DNA of 64,000 nucleotides, taken from Rhinopomastus cyanomelas (taxonomy: Eukaryota > Chordata > Aves > Bucerotiformes > Rhinopomastidae). Location of the stretch: contig VXBP01008585.1 in assembly GCA_013400115.1 (NCBI GenBank), forward strand, positions 124,001 to 188,000, given 5' to 3'. The position numbers were made by a program, and so were the translations under genes. Below the pieces are notes generated by a model, which saw only the letters and a list, made by a program, of their open reading frames with translations, made no database searches and was not told the origin of the DNA. Positions 22,207-35,097 of this stretch are shown piece by piece (the first letter of the stretch is position 1; each line of letters starts with the position of its first letter).

Positions 22207-22260
22207 AGGACTTTAAACTAGATTGGAGGGTGAGGTGGGATAGTTGATGGGTGTGCAACA

Positions 22261-23245
22261 GTGAGACAGAGCTCTGGTCTTAATGAAAACTGGGTGGCCT
22301 CTCGCTGTCCTAGGGCAAAATCAGAGGAGTTAGAAATCTGTGTCCAGTCAGGTGATTATGACCTGGTGGCGATTACAGAGACCTGGTGGGATGGCTTGCA
22401 TGACTGGAATGTGGTCATAGATGGCTATGTCCTTTTTAGAACGGACAGGTCAGCAAGGTGGGGTGGTGGAGTTGCTCTTTACGTGAGAATTCAACTGGAA
22501 TGTATTGAGTCTGGTCCAGGGGCAGATGAAGAGAGAGCTGTGAGTTTGTGGGTGAGGATTAAGGGGCAGGCTGGTATGGGTGACATTGTTGTGGTGTCTA
22601 TTACAGGTCACCAGATCAGAATTAGGAAGTTGATGAGGTCTTCTACAGCCAGCTGGCAACAGCCTCACAGCTACAGGCCCTGGTTCTCATGGAGGAATTT
22701 AACTACCCTGATATTTGCTGGAAGATCTACTCAGCCAGCCATCCACAGTCCAGGAGGTTCCTTCAGTGCATCTGATGCAAATGGTGGAAGAGCTCACTAG
22801 GAGAGGAGCACTGCTGGATCTTGAACTCACGAACAAGGAGGGTCTGGTTGAAGCAGTGAAGGTTGAGGTCAGCCTTAGCTGCAGTGACCATGAGATGGTG
22901 GAGTTCAGAGTCTTGCACGATAGGAACAGAATACCTAGCAGAATCACAACCCTGGACTTCAAGAGGGCCAACTTTGGCCTTTTCAAGCAATTGCTAGGGG
23001 AAATCCCATGGGACAGGGTACTGGCAGGTAAAGGAGCTCAGGGTAGTAGTTAACATTCAAAGACTGCTTTCTTGCAGCACAAGAAAAGAGCATTCCTACA
23101 AGAAAGAAGTCTAGGAAGGGAGCCAGAAGATCTGCATGGTTAAACAGGTTGCTGCTGAGCAAACTGAAGAGGAAAAAAGAAGAAAGCCTACAGGTCATGG
23201 AAGGAGGGGATGGCCACTTGGGGTGATTATAAGGCCCTGGCCACA
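22261..23245 (+). pseudogene. CR1 ORF2 endonuclease remnant
   Basis: This is the APE-like endonuclease of CR1 ORF2. One frame (22261-22800) shows YDLVAITETWWD, WNVVIDGYVLF, GGGVALYV and WVRIKGQ. A second frame (22715-23053) continues with LLDLELTNKEG, CSDHEMVEF and TTLDFKRANFG. The linker then runs to about 23245 (WGDYKALA). The TETWW and SDH motifs survive. A frameshift near 22710 splits the domain, and the CYRPP-like segment near 22600 is damaged. Confidence 0.82.
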
Positions 23246-23883
23246 TGTGGGACCCAAGATGGAGATCGACTGCATGGTCACATCAGCAGGGGCCCCCCAC
23301 ACTCTGCAAACATGGCAGAGAGGTTTCCACAACCCTCTCCTCTCCTCCTGTCTCAGTTCCAGGAGGAAAAAAAGAGGAATCCTTTCAGCTCACCATGAGT
23401 CACTGAACAGCGGCTCCATGGTGAAAGGGGGTGATGGTAGATCTGCGCTAAGGTCTTGCTTCTCTGATTCGTGGTGCCAGGTCCGGGCCAGGGCTGGGGG
23501 CCGGGCTGGGGCTGGGCCCTGGGGCTGCAAGGAGCCACCACATCCCTCCCCGTGGCAGAGCGGGGCCGGGGTCTGGGCTGGGCTGGGCCATAGGAGGCTC
23601 ATCTTTCCCCCACCACAACCCTGGAAGTGTTGGAGGGAAGGTTAGCAGAGGGAAGCAGCCCCATCCTGGGCTAGAAGCCCTCAGCAAAAAAATGCAGCGC
23701 TAAGATAACTGGGCCCTTTTGTATTCTCACCTAGCAACATCCCTTAAGAGCAGGTACTTGGGACAGTGTCACCACCCCCCAGAACAGGTCACTGGGAGGG
23801 GTCCTTTTAAATCAACGTAACTTTTTCTTTACAAAGGCACAAATCTGTACATCTGAAAATTCTGGTAATTTTCAAACTGCAAC
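23246..23883. other. GC-rich non-CR1 block inside the CR1
   Basis: CR1 wording stops just after the WGDYKALA codons and resumes at about 23884 in the RT. The block between is much more GC-rich than its surroundings and includes a G-run tract (23485-23524). It begins TGTGGGACC and ends near CTGCAACA, which could suggest an LTR, but no target duplication or polyadenylation signal was found. The 169-codon ORF that starts in the CR1 at 23136 and runs through it has no recognisable domain. Its origin is unknown. Confidence 0.5.
23485..23524 (+). other. G-quadruplex-capable tract
   Basis: At least six runs of three or more G separated by 2-4 bases (GGGCCAGGGCTGGGGG and on) lie within 40 bp on the plus strand. 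It is the densest G-run cluster I noticed in the window and lies inside the GC-rich block that interrupts the CR1. Structure formation is inferred from the pattern only. Confidence 0.6.
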
Positions 23884-24435
23884 AGGTAGTGAGGTGGGTT
23901 GTGAACTGGCTGCAGGATAGAAGCCAGACAGTGGTGGTCAACAGACAGAGTGTAGTTGGAGGCCTGTATCTTGCAGAGTGCCCCAAGGTCCAGTACTGGG
24001 ACCAGTCCTATTCAATCTATTCATTAATGACTTGGATGAGGGATTAGGGTGCACTGTCAGCAAATCTGCTCATGACACAAAGCTGGGTGGTGTTGCCAAC
24101 ACCCCAGCAGACTGTGCTGCCATTCAGTGAGACCCGGACAGGCTGGAGAGCTTTGCAGAGAGAAACTTAATGAAGTATAAGAAGGGTTAGAGTCTTACAT
24201 CTGGGCAAGAACAAGCCCAGGTAGCAATACAGGTTGGGGACTGACCTGTTGGACAGCAATGTAGGAGAAAGGGACCAGGGGGTCCTGATGGACAGTAGGA
24301 TGACTATGAGCCAGTAATGTGCTCTTGTGGCCAAGAGGGCCAACAGCATCCTGGGGTGGATCAGAAAGGGGTTAGCAGATCAAGAGGTGCTTCTCCCCCT
24401 TTGCTTTACAATAGTGAGACCACCTCCACCCAATT
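23884..24435 (+). pseudogene. CR1 RT fragment, catalytic site lost
   Basis: The translated blocks, in shifting frames, read NWLQDRSQTVVVN, then a GSVLGP-like stretch encoded at about 23990, FINDLDEG-like coding at about 24020, and then HDTKLGGVANTPADCAAIQ. In active CR1 RT the last motif is preceded by two aspartates (ADDTKLGG), the metal-binding pair. Here the first is replaced by His. Stops occur downstream (in the SLTSGQ region). The copy ends near the point encoding VRPHL. It is inactive. Confidence 0.78.
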
Positions 24436-26081
24436 TCTGGCTAAATCCATCTAGGCAGCTTCCCATGGCTGTATTTTACCCAGCTGCTTCAGACTAGATG
24501 TACATCCAAAGGGCACTGCTTTATATTTCAAAGCTCTTGTCCTGTTTTGCCTTATGTGGCCACCCAGCTACAGACTTAGGAAGTACTGTAACTTGCTATT
24601 CGCTATAAATTCTTATCTCGGCTTTCTTACTCTTTTCCTATCTCTAGACAACACTGTTCTCATCCATCTTAACTTCAGTAAAGTTATCTAGAAGACTATG
24701 TTGCATGTACCACTGTCTCTCATGTTTCTGACAGTTCCTATGCACTGTGAACGCCAAAAACTACTAACGATGCTGAGCAGAGGCAGCAAAATATCCATTC
24801 CTTCACCACCAATTACTTTATCTTATTAAGCTAGACCAGGGTCCTGATGGTCGCCTTTCCATCTTGGCCCTTGCAGATTGGGCACTGGAGACAGTTCAGT
24901 CACTGTTATTCTCTGGCTACCAAACATTAGCAGGGCTGTGTGCCATGTAACTCTCTTCTCTTGCCTTAACAAGGAAATCAAATATATATGATGGATATTA
25001 GGTCTTCAGTTTGTGCATCATCCACTGCTGCCTACTCTGTGATGTACGCTGTACTTTTGGGAGGATCTCAGCATCGCGGTAGCCAGTCGCTTGAGCTTTT
25101 AACGCTTGTAGTTTTTCTTTTAATTGCCATGGCTCCAACACAACACCACACTGAAAAAAGCATGTGTACTTACAGCTTCAGTATTACAAGGGAGTTGTAC
25201 CTCAAGCACTTCTTGGTGTTCCGTGATCACTGTTGACTGAGCAGTGAAGTGCTGAAGGAAATGTTTTCCCTAGCATCCCAGGTTCTGTAGGTTTTACTCA
25301 TGAGTGAAATTTGATTTTTTTTCTTCAGTTGCTCAGCCTATCTATTATGAGGACAAGTAATTTGTGTTTTCTGAGAGCATTTTTGTCATCTCCTTGAGGC
25401 TGGAGCACTGTGAGAACTAAGATGGGCTAGCAGTAATGATAGCACCTCTTCCTTACCCCTGTTTCCAGTGGTAGTTTCACGTGCTTTGCTCCAGAAAGGA
25501 GAATGAGGAACCTGATGGATCATTCTGTTCCTGAGGCAAGCCACTGTAGTGCATCACCACCAGAGAGAGAAAAATGTTGCCAAGTACTATCAATCTCATG
25601 CCTGTGATCTTTCTTCTTGAGTGCAAAAGGCTGTTGCGTGCACTGGCTGATAGATTTAGTCCTTGGCTGACGTTCAATTGCCATCATCCAAGGAGATGAG
25701 GGTGGTCTAGCACATATGTGACCTCTGGCACGGGGAATGCATTTAGTATTTCCAGGTTTAAGTACTCACCCAACCCCCTCTAGCCAAGAGCTTAGCTCAG
25801 AAGTAAGGTCTGGTTTCAAAGTCCCATCTACCGATTCATCTACATGCCTATCTAATTCTTTGGCTCATCTGAGACATGTTTAGCACTCTGTGTTCAGTTT
25901 TGAGATTTTACACTTGCTAAATGTGTTTAAAAGTTCTTTATGTGAAATCTGTGATTTATGTGAAATCACTTTTGATTTGCATTTCCACACCACAGAGTCT
26001 CCAAGCAGGCCCTGCTATACAGAGGTTGTTGCTCATTGCAACTCAGGATTTACTTAGCAGAGTTGCCAGTGGTGTGGTTAT
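24436..26081. other. Unique DNA
   Basis: No gene or repeat family is recognised. The 82-codon ORF at 24988-25236 has no motif. A short direct repeat (TTATGTGAAATC, twice) lies at about 25937-25967. Confidence 0.4.
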
Positions 26082-26415
26082 GAATCACAAAATTGTCAGA
26101 GTTGGAAGAGACTTCCAGAGATCAAGTCCAACCCTCCTGACAAGGCAGGACTGCCCAGAGCACATTGCACAGGGTTGCATCCAGGGGAGCACTGAAGGTA
26201 TCCAGAGCAGGAGACTCCACAACCTGTCTGGGCAGCCTGTTCCGGGGCTTTGTTACTCACACGGTAAAGAAGTTTTTCCTTATTTCTGAATGAAACTTTT
26301 TGTGTTCCCCATTACCCCTTGTCCTGTCACTGGGCACCACTGAAAACAGTCTGGCACCATCCTCGCTAGAGCCACCCTTCAGAGATTTATAGGCATGGAT
26401 CATGGCTTCTCTTAC
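26082..26415 (-). mobile_element. CR1 LINE 3' fragment
   Basis: The tail GAATCACAAAATTGTCAGAG and TTGGAAGAGACTTCC is followed by TTGCATCCAGGGGAGCACTG, AGCAGGAGACTCCACAACC, GGGCAGCCTGTTCC, AAGAAGTTTTTCCTTA and CTTGTCCTGTCACTGGGCAC in reverse orientation. The subfamily wording (CACTGGGCACCACTGAAAAC) differs from the copies at 7.7 and 20.4 kb, so it is another CR1 lineage. It is moderately diverged. Confidence 0.88.
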
Positions 26416-29400
26416 CGTAAGGCTGTCCATAGAAGGCCTGATCTGGGGAAGACTTTTTTGTAGGATGAGAAGTGGTACAGATAACCACCAGACTTAAGTC
26501 TGGCCATCCTAGTGCCCAGGCATAGAGAAGGTTTCTTCTCCTGACCTTTCTCCTTGGGTTCTTATGGCATTTTATCTTGCTCTCTGTATTAATTTCATAC
26601 TCTTTCTAATTCATCACTTTTATTTTGGCATCTTTTACTGTGAAAAGACATACAGAAAACTTTATACAGAGCATATGAGTAAGGACTGACATCCAGAGGA
26701 GAGCAGAACATCTCAACTGCTGGCAAAACACATTCTGCCATATCATTAGGTATGAGCATTTTGAATTGTGCAGAGTAAATCTGGTCAGTCAAGCACTAAG
26801 AATAGATGAAATACAAGCAGAGACCTAGGTGGCAATGTTTCCTTCCGTAAAGGGAATTGTAAACATGAATACTCGACCAATGTTTCCAGAAAGGAGACTG
26901 GTTGAATGCCAAAACACTGTTTTCATAACCTTCAAACCTGAACTATGTAATTGTCTTATGAATCAAAAGTAAAAACAGTAACAGGTATGACCACAGAAAA
27001 TCTACCAAAGAGGAACTATTTGTCTTGCAAGTATGAGAGCAAAAAGACTCAGGGGAGTTAGAATGAAGAAAAAACAAATAATAATAGCAATGTTGAAATC
27101 AAGCTATTTCCCTAGGTTATGAAGAAATTTCAGTTATAATTAAAAAGCCTACACACATGTGACCTGCTGTCATATAGAAACAATTATAGTCCTTCAGCGG
27201 CCGAGAAAACAGATGCAGTCACTCCGTATGGCAATATTAAACCAAATTCTTTTTCCTCCTTTGATAAGACATCCCAAAGTGAGCCAGTGCTCACATCTAT
27301 TACATGCTAATTAGTAAGACGAAGCAGAATCCTATATTACCCTGCAATCAAGTGGCCACATGGCCAAAGCCCGTTTCTCTCAGTCTATCTGCCCTCTTGC
27401 AGCTTCACTCTCTTATAATAAGGTCGTATAATAGCGCAACAGCAGCCAGGGTGGTCTAAAGAGACAAACTGCATAGGGAAAGGGAGTGCTTTTATACAGC
27501 TGGAAAAACTGATCAAGCTTTCAGGCTCTTTAATCTTTCCCAAAGGCTTGTGTGCCTAACATCTAACCAGCTATGTCTGTTACTTTTGTAAAAGATTTTA
27601 TCTGTCCCCACTTACCTCCTTCGCATCAGAGCCACTACAGTTGGAGGCCATTCACTCCCTGGTTAATCCATGGGTTAATAGAAATTGTTCTACAGCTTTA
27701 ACAACCAATGTGATAGGAGGAAGGGAGCTGAACTTACAGTCTACAGTTGTTGAATTTCAAACGTAAATGAACTCTGGCAATATTGAAATAGCCTTTTGGC
27801 TGTCAGGGGCTGCCCACACTACTATCCTTTCCCTAGCACAGACTGAAAGAGAAATGATGTGTCCCTGTGATGGGAACAGGAGCTTTAAGTCCTTTCTCTT
27901 ATGAGAAAGTTCAGCCATAAAGCTGCTGAAAAGATTAGTAATTGGAAACTGCACTTAGGAGGTTGTTAATAGGATTTACCTCTTTAAACAGTGTGGTAGC
28001 TGGTAGGGTTACCTCCGAGGTCATTAATTAATTGCTACTTTAAATGAACCTTTCTCTATGTAACTTAATCTCACTAAAGTTTTTAGCTTCATTATTATTT
28101 CCATCTGAGGTGTGTGGCTTTCCCTCTATGAGGCTGTTAGCAGGGGTAATTCCCCTCTTGCCAACAGCAATCAAAAAATAATAAAGAACTTCAAATCTTT
28201 ATGAATGCACTAGAACCTTCCTGGTAAATAGAGACATTTACTTTTAGAATACAGATTCTTATAAACCTGCTGATTTCAGTGTGATGTTAAACTTATCAAA
28301 GAACACAGGGCACTTATATCTAAGGCTCATCTCTGCTTTCCTCTTTTCCAGAGGCTTGGAAATACAGTGTCTTAATGAACCTTTGTTAATATGCACATTT
28401 ATATGATCTAATTGGCCTCTGCAGCAGCCCAGGAAAATCTGTGAAAAGGCAGCTGCCAGAGTTAAAAAAAAAATCAAACACAAAAAACCTGGAATTATTA
28501 ATTGTTTACAGTTACATTTACTGCAAAGAGAAAAAAAGAACAAGGTGTGATAGAAACCCCTCTGTTTTTAGCGCAAGGCAGGATGCTAACAAAATGAGAA
28601 GAACAACAGTTATTGCATACCAAAACAACTCCTAATTATGTGTGGGTTTTTACATCAAACCTACAGCCAAGATGCACTTTCCATGAGATTAAATGTTTTC
28701 TTCTTCAGGATCTCTTCCTGCTAGGTGCTGGGCAGGTAGGTAACTGCAAAGAGTACAGCCTACCATCCCAGCTGAGTGATATTTCAGACTGATGATTAAT
28801 TTCACAGGTGCTATCATTTGCTAAGCCTACATTTAAGTGCTTTCCTGAGTTGGAGTCAAGGGTCATTGGTAAAGATTTAGTGCAGAGCAGGAGAAGGCTG
28901 GGAGAAGCAGTGTAGCTAAGAATTGCATCAAGGGCTACACCTCAATCTAGGCTGTTCTCTGCAAGGTGGGTTTTCACTCACCTATTAACCCTTGCTACCC
29001 AAAGCATGGGGAGAATGAATTCTTCAGTGAGAAAGAAAAACTGATGGAGAAAAATACAGAAGAGTTGTGAAAAGCTGGGGTATGCATTCAGGGAAAAACA
29101 GACTCTGGCTCCAACTGTACTTAGCCCAGAGGGCAAGCAGGAGGTGCTCTGAACTGCCGTCCTGGGATGAGCATCAGGACTTCAAGAAAGCCTCTGCTCC
29201 CTGGAAGGGCTGCCTGAGGAGAGGTATGAGTGTTTTGCATGGCTTTTGAACTGGAGAAGTAAACTTCTGAGTACTGAGGGCTGCTTTGGCAGAGTGCCAG
29301 CTGCCTAAGGGCTTCCCTTAATCTGCATATGCATTTGCATAAATGCTTTTTGTTGTGATTTTAGGGGCTTGTTTGAGGGGGTTGGGGTTGTTTTTCTTTT

Positions 29401-31289
29401 TTCAGTAAAAGTAGAGATGCTTCTGGGATCTAACATTTCTCCAGAGGATTAATTGATTTTCTTTTTTTTGTAAGTTTGATACTGCTAGAAGCCTACTTGG
29501 TACATTAGCACAATTTTACTCAGCAGACACCCTCAGTGCACCCTGTGGGTCTAGTTTTGAGAGCAGGAACAGCACAAGCACTTCTTATTAACTGCTGTAG
29601 AATCATTTTAATATAACCAAGAGCAACCATTGATCTAACTCCACCCAGCCCACTGCTAAGCCGTGTGTCAGCCTGCCCCAAAAAAGCCCTTCTACAACCC
29701 AAACAGAGATTTCTGTGTGGTTCACGTCTGTAAGGAATTGCACTACAGGGCAGTAGAATAACTTTAAACATGTGGTCTGGAATGGTATACCCTGGCCTCA
29801 AAGACTGTAGGGGAGAGTAGGGCTCTTCATGTGTTTTGGCTGTTTCTATACCTGTGCGTTTCCTACCGCTCTCCTTCTTGAAGGAAGAAGAGTATTTCCT
29901 GGTATATCTGTGCTCCTAAGAAATGTCCAAGAATATAGCTCAGCTATGCACGTTGTTTGCTGGAGATTGGGTGTGTCTGTTTGCGGGAGCAGTTCAAGAA
30001 AATTGCCTCATGAACTTTAAATACCGGGCACAACGAAGTGTTATGTCTGCTGTCTTCATTTGACTGTGATAAGCACACTGTAGAAAGTCACGTGTCGCTG
30101 AGATCCTCCAAGGCTGTGCTAAAGGCAAATAAGCCTTCGCTTCTAGTTACAGCAACTGGGTGTCTGCAGACCCTGCAATGTAATGGTAGTGTGACTGGGA
30201 GGGTAGGAAATGAGTGAGAGCCATCATACTTTTTTCTCAGTTGTGCCATGGTTTTCTTCTACATCCTTGAACTCTTCTGTAATCCTTGAAAACTGTCATT
30301 CTGTGATGTGCCTGATATAAACCACTGGTTCTTCCTTAGATTCCTGCATTCTAATAGGGGGTATCGCGGGGCTTCTACAATAGAAGGACCACTTTTGCAA
30401 GGAGGGAAGGACATTTCTGGGCAAAGTGGCAGAGGCTGAAGAGTTTGACAGTGATGAGAATGAGGAGGAACATGACCTCGTATGGTTCAGTGACAAGCCA
30501 GTCTTGTATCTCGGGCAGTACTAGAAATTCTTTCTTCTCTAATATTGCAGCCCAAAGCCATTGTGGTTTAGTTTGTGTGTGGGCACTGGGGGAGCTTTGG
30601 AAAGACAAGACTTCAGGGGACATATTGTAAAAACTCAGTAACTGCTCAAATAGTAGAAATGAGCAAGTGAAAGAAAACCCTTCAGTGTATACGTTTCAAT
30701 ATCATGTTTAAACTTCAGTTTGAAGGAAGACAGGAAGATGAGGAAATGTTTGAGGCTGACAAAACTAGGACTTTGTTTAAAATATTAATTTCAAGATCAT
30801 CATCCCTCCATTGCCTTTCCATAATCCAGATTGCAAGCAGTGCCACCTCTGAGGCTGAAGGAACTCTGCAGATTGCCTGACTTTGCCTCAGGAGAAAAGA
30901 GACCTCCACAATGTGTGGAGTGTGGAGCGTAGCCATCTAGGAAGCCTCTGTCCTTCCTGAGCAGCCCCATGTTTGTTGTCGGGAAGGTGCCTATGACACC
31001 TCCACTGGCAGGTGAGGTGCTTGCTGTTGAACAGAGTTGTATATTGTGGATTGAAAGCTTGTTCCTTTGTGATACTTCAGCCTGTGAAGGCTGTGACAGT
31101 GTTATACATTCCAGTCTTGACTGAATCCTGGTTAAAAGCGCTCATGAAGAGACATTGCAAACAGCACCAGCCAGCACTGTGGTGTTTGTGGTACAGATGA
31201 CTGTCCACTTGGGAGCAGGTCTGAAAATCCTGATATTATTTTGAATTGGAGAATCTTATAGCATTTCAATGTAAGCTTATGTGCAATGG
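26416..31289. other. Long unique stretch, no gene recognised
   Basis: Nearly 5 kb without recognisable repeats or genes. ORFs do not exceed 94 codons (28259-28543, minus strand). An acidic open stretch at about 30384-30524 (DSDENEEEHD) lacks a start codon and any splice support. AT-rich parts with TTAATTAATT (about 28024) could include conserved non-coding elements, which cannot be judged without an alignment. Confidence 0.4.
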
Positions 31290-31957
31290 TCTCAGAGCAG
31301 CTCCGGGGAAAATGACCTAGGAGTGCTGGTGGACCATGAGCCAATGATGTACCCTTGTGAGTCCGCTGGCCTTGTCCACTTGGGGTGCATTAAGACCATG
31401 GCCAAGGGAGGTTCTCTTCCTCCTCTACTCTGCCCTGGTTAGGTTTCATGTGGAATAGTGTGCCCAGTTCTGGGCTCCCAAGGTCAAAAAAGGACAGGGA
31501 GGTACTGGAGGCAGTCAAGTACAGAGCCATTGAAATGATCAGGGGGTTGAAGGGTTGAAGCATCCTCCATATGATGGGTGGCTGAGAGAGCTGGGGCTGT
31601 TTCCTTGGAGAGGAGGAAACTGAAGGGAGATTGCATAAATGTTTGTAAATATCTAAAGGGTAAGTGTGAGGATTATGGGTCCAGGCTGCTGTTGGTGGTG
31701 CACAGTGATAGGACAAGGGGCAGTGGGTTTGAACTGGAACATAGAAGATTAAAAAGTTTTTCCTTATGTTCAAATTCACAGTTAGAATAACAGATCCCAG
31801 GCGCAGGCTGCCCAGGGTGGTGGTGGAGCCTGACTCTGAGACATCAAAGACCCACCTGGTTGTTGTTCCTGTGTAGCCTCCTCTAGGATTTACTGCAGGA
31901 AGGTTAGATTAGATCATCTCCAGAGGTCCCTTCCAACCCCTACCATCTATATTTCTA
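31290..31957 (+). mobile_element. CR1 LINE, 5'-truncated, sense strand
   Basis: The insertion carries the last third of the RT and the 3'UTR in sense orientation. Recognisable blocks are AATGACCTAGGAGTGCTGG, TGCCCAGTTCTGGGCTCCC, LERRKLKGDCINVCKYLKGK (31608 onward), SDRTRGSGFELEHRRL and the 3'-terminal CCAGAGGTCCCTTCCAACCC. The usual octamer tail is almost gone (ATCTATATTTCT). Frameshifts occur near 31560 and 31790. It is one of only a few plus-strand CR1 copies here. Confidence 0.9.
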
Positions 31958-34900
31958 AAATGCTATTTTTATTTTAACCACAACCTTTTTACCTTTCCAA
32001 AATGTGATGCTTTATTATTGTGGTTATTGTGACTCGAGGCAACTAGAAGAAAAATAATACCTTACCCAAGGCTGTCAGAGCTTCAGGGGAAACCACTGAG
32101 ATGCTACTACTTGTTCTGCAGACCCCACTCAGAATCCCTGCAGTCTGGGAATACTCCTTAAGGCATAATCAAGGCTAGAAAGCCTGTGTCATTGGAAAAT
32201 AAATTCCCCTCCTTACCCCAGCTATTCCATGGAAATGCTCAGCTAGAATTGCAGCAGCTGCACTTTAAGGAAGTCTGAAGAGCCAAGTGCATCTAAAAGC
32301 TGATTTAGCAGCAGAACGTGCAGCTACAGAAATGCATCTTTGATAGGCTTAATGCCATTGTGCATCCTTTAAAAGGCTGTTTCATAACTAGCTTGAGGTA
32401 AAAGTTTTGGGACAGTCCAAAGACAGTCAGAAATGGCTGTAGATGTTTATGTTCCTGTACACTGGTGCATGTAGGCAGCCTTTTCTCACCTACACAGGCT
32501 GCTGGCACAAAGCTGATGTGCATGAGGGAAAGCAGCTGTGAATGACTGTTGCTGACAAGTCTGACAATCTAGAACCCACATAGCTGTAGATTATTTTGCC
32601 AGGAATAATGCAAATGAACACCACTTTTCCAATTTTCTTCCCCTCTCTAAGGACAAGACTGAAGGGCTTAAACTGAAGGTTTGAGATCCCATCCAGGTTA
32701 ACTCAAAATAGAGGCTGATAAGAACTTACTTTACCTACCTTGTTACTTCCTCAGGGGTGAACCGACATTTCTCACTCCTGAAATCCTGCTATTACTTGTT
32801 CTGTAGTCCTTAAAATAACTTGCCTCACGAGGTTTCCCTACACATTCCTTCTTCATCTGGTAAAAGGCCTCTTCTTCACCTCTTCTGGCTGAACAAGGAG
32901 CTGCCTGCCTGTCTGTCTTTCTCACAGATCATAACATCCTTATCTCCAGCGGCTTACTCTGTTTTCCTAGATGAGCAGGGGCCTATAGCTCTCTAAGTAA
33001 ATCCCTCTCTTGTTTACTGGTTCTACATATTCCTCTGCTGCAAGTGGTCTGAACATTCTGACTGGCTCTTGTGTGTTTGCCTGGTTTTTGGCAGTGTGGC
33101 ACAGGCTTTTAGCTTTAACAATGCACACACAGTATTAAGAGTTAAATGCTACTGAGGCTCGTGTTCCATCTACAACCAGAGTGTGTCATTCAGCACACTA
33201 CCTAGGACTGTTTTCTTTGCAAATTAGCAATGCAACACCATGATCAATGAGTAAATCAGTAACAGATTTATTAGCTGCCTACCTTTCCTTAGATTGTAAT
33301 GACTCTGATCTCTTTCTTGGAAGCCCAAAAGAATAAATCTCGGATGTCATGCGGGTTGTGACTTCAGGTGTTTGCTGCATTTAGGAGTGAAAGAGATTTA
33401 TGAATACTTCAGCAGTACACGTTAAAAGCTGGAATTCATTGGCAGTATATTGTACAGGGTTTGTAATGATCATTGATACTAAGATTTTGGACAGTACCTG
33501 TTTTCTTTCCTGTATGTTCTAGCAAAAATGTACAGCATGCCTGTATAAATATATTAAGATGCCTTTCCCATAGCATTAATAACACAGCCTCAGAATGCAC
33601 ACTTACTGTACTTTAGTAGGTAAGTGCTTGCAGATTTAAGTATCAGGAATGATTGATGTCTGGTAGAAACAACATATGGTTTATTAAAGTAAAGCATATC
33701 ACTGTTTGTTGTCACTGGGAGGAACCTTCCAACCTCCTTAAATTACACAGTAGAGGAGCTGCTTTGAGTTGCTCAACCTATTTAAGGAGAAACCTGTGTT
33801 TGAGTTATCTGGCATCTGCACATGCAGCATCCATCCAGAAGTCCAGCAGCAAGAAAAGCTTGTTCTTACCCTTGAACTGTGTTAGAACCATTTTTCCCTG
33901 TAATATAGTCAATACATTCTACAGTCACATGTAAGTAATACTCCTTCAGAAATAAGAGTTTCCTCATCAAAAGTGTGAATTGTGGCCCAGTCAAAGAAGC
34001 TAGTGAGGCTGATGAAAAGATGACTGTGGAACTTAACAGACCTTCATACAAACTGCCTGATGGGGTTGGAGCATCACTGCATCCAAGTGCAGCAATAGAG
34101 GTTGTGGTGTATCTGCCAAGAAGCAGATAATAGGTCAGTCCTTGCTCTCCTCTACACCTCTTTGGGTAATAAAGCTCAACTTTGCTTCAGTAAAATTGTG
34201 ACATCAAATACAGTTAGAGTGTGTGGCAAATTGGCATCTCCTGGAATATGGAGGCATTTCCAGATCTCATAAGGAGCAGATACACACTTCTGCATGCCTG
34301 CCACACTGTCCCACCGTGGCTCCTCTGGGATCTCAGCATTTCCTTAGCCTTTGTGTTTCCAGCCCTGTCTGGATCTTGCTTGGCTTTTCAGTCCCAGGCT
34401 TAGGGTATAGGAATTTATAGTGGCTGACTGGTAAAGAAATTTGTTTTATACCTAAGAATGTTTTCAGAGACTTTTGACTACAGGAGATGCCTCAAGAGGT
34501 GATGATTGTTTTGAAGTGAATTATTCAGTACTATGACTTTTATTCTGCATGGTCTCTGGCCAAGAAAAGGATAGGGACTATGAATGGTGTAGTTTGTTTA
34601 ATGTGTTTTCCAACACTCGGGCAGAAAAATCTGAAGTGACTAATAAAATGGTATTTCATCCTGAATAGATAAGAGATGTTAACGACACAAGAGAAGCAAA
34701 ACCTAATCCCAGATAAAGGGAAAGGAAATAGAGCAAGAAGATTTGTTTTCTAATAGCAATTGTGGGCAAACATTCAGCTTTTATTGCTAGAGCTGATGTG
34801 GGCTTGTGAAGGCATCTTTTGTAGGCTGCTACATCATCGTCATCTTTTTTGTGTTACTATCACCTTCAACGTATTTGTGACAATTGCATAGTTACTCTAC

Positions 34901-35097
34901 CCCACACACCTTTTCTCTCTAATTCTCTGTTCTGTTGCCAGTGTTGCACTGGGGTGTTGGAGGTTAGTGAAGAGAGATGAGCAGTTGCCTGTTAGCCATG
35001 GTATTGGCGCCATGAGAATGGTCCATCACTACTTTGTATAACACTGAAATCCTGGCTGTTTCAGCCACTGGTTGATAGAAATAACAGTTTACACAGT
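31958..35097. other. Unique DNA
   Basis: Nothing recognisable in about 3.1 kb. ORFs stay below 95 codons (33653-33934 is the longest) and show no domain. No tRNA or satellite is present. Confidence 0.4.

Larger units (their letters stand above)
20819..24435 (+). mobile_element. Long CR1 LINE, plus strand, interrupted
   Basis: This is the longest CR1 of the window. It has a GC-rich 5' region (20819-21000), ORF1 (about 21010-22206), the ORF2 endonuclease (about 22261-23245), a 640-bp stretch unlike CR1 (23246-23883), then part of the RT (23884-24435). The N-terminal RT (fingers and first palm strands) is missing and the 3' end is lost. The copy has stops and frameshifts in every ORF. Keeping the 5' end while losing the 3' end is not the normal outcome of CR1 insertion, so later deletion or recombination has occurred. 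Confidence 0.88.

Noticed and set aside
23136..23645. 169-codon ORF as a proline/glycine-rich protein gene
   Set aside because: It starts inside CR1 coding sequence and runs into the GC-rich block. Its length follows from low stop frequency in GC-rich DNA.
30384..30524. Acidic open stretch with DSDENEEEHD
   Set aside because: Without Met, splice support or similarity that I recognise. A GA-rich stretch gives such a reading by chance.
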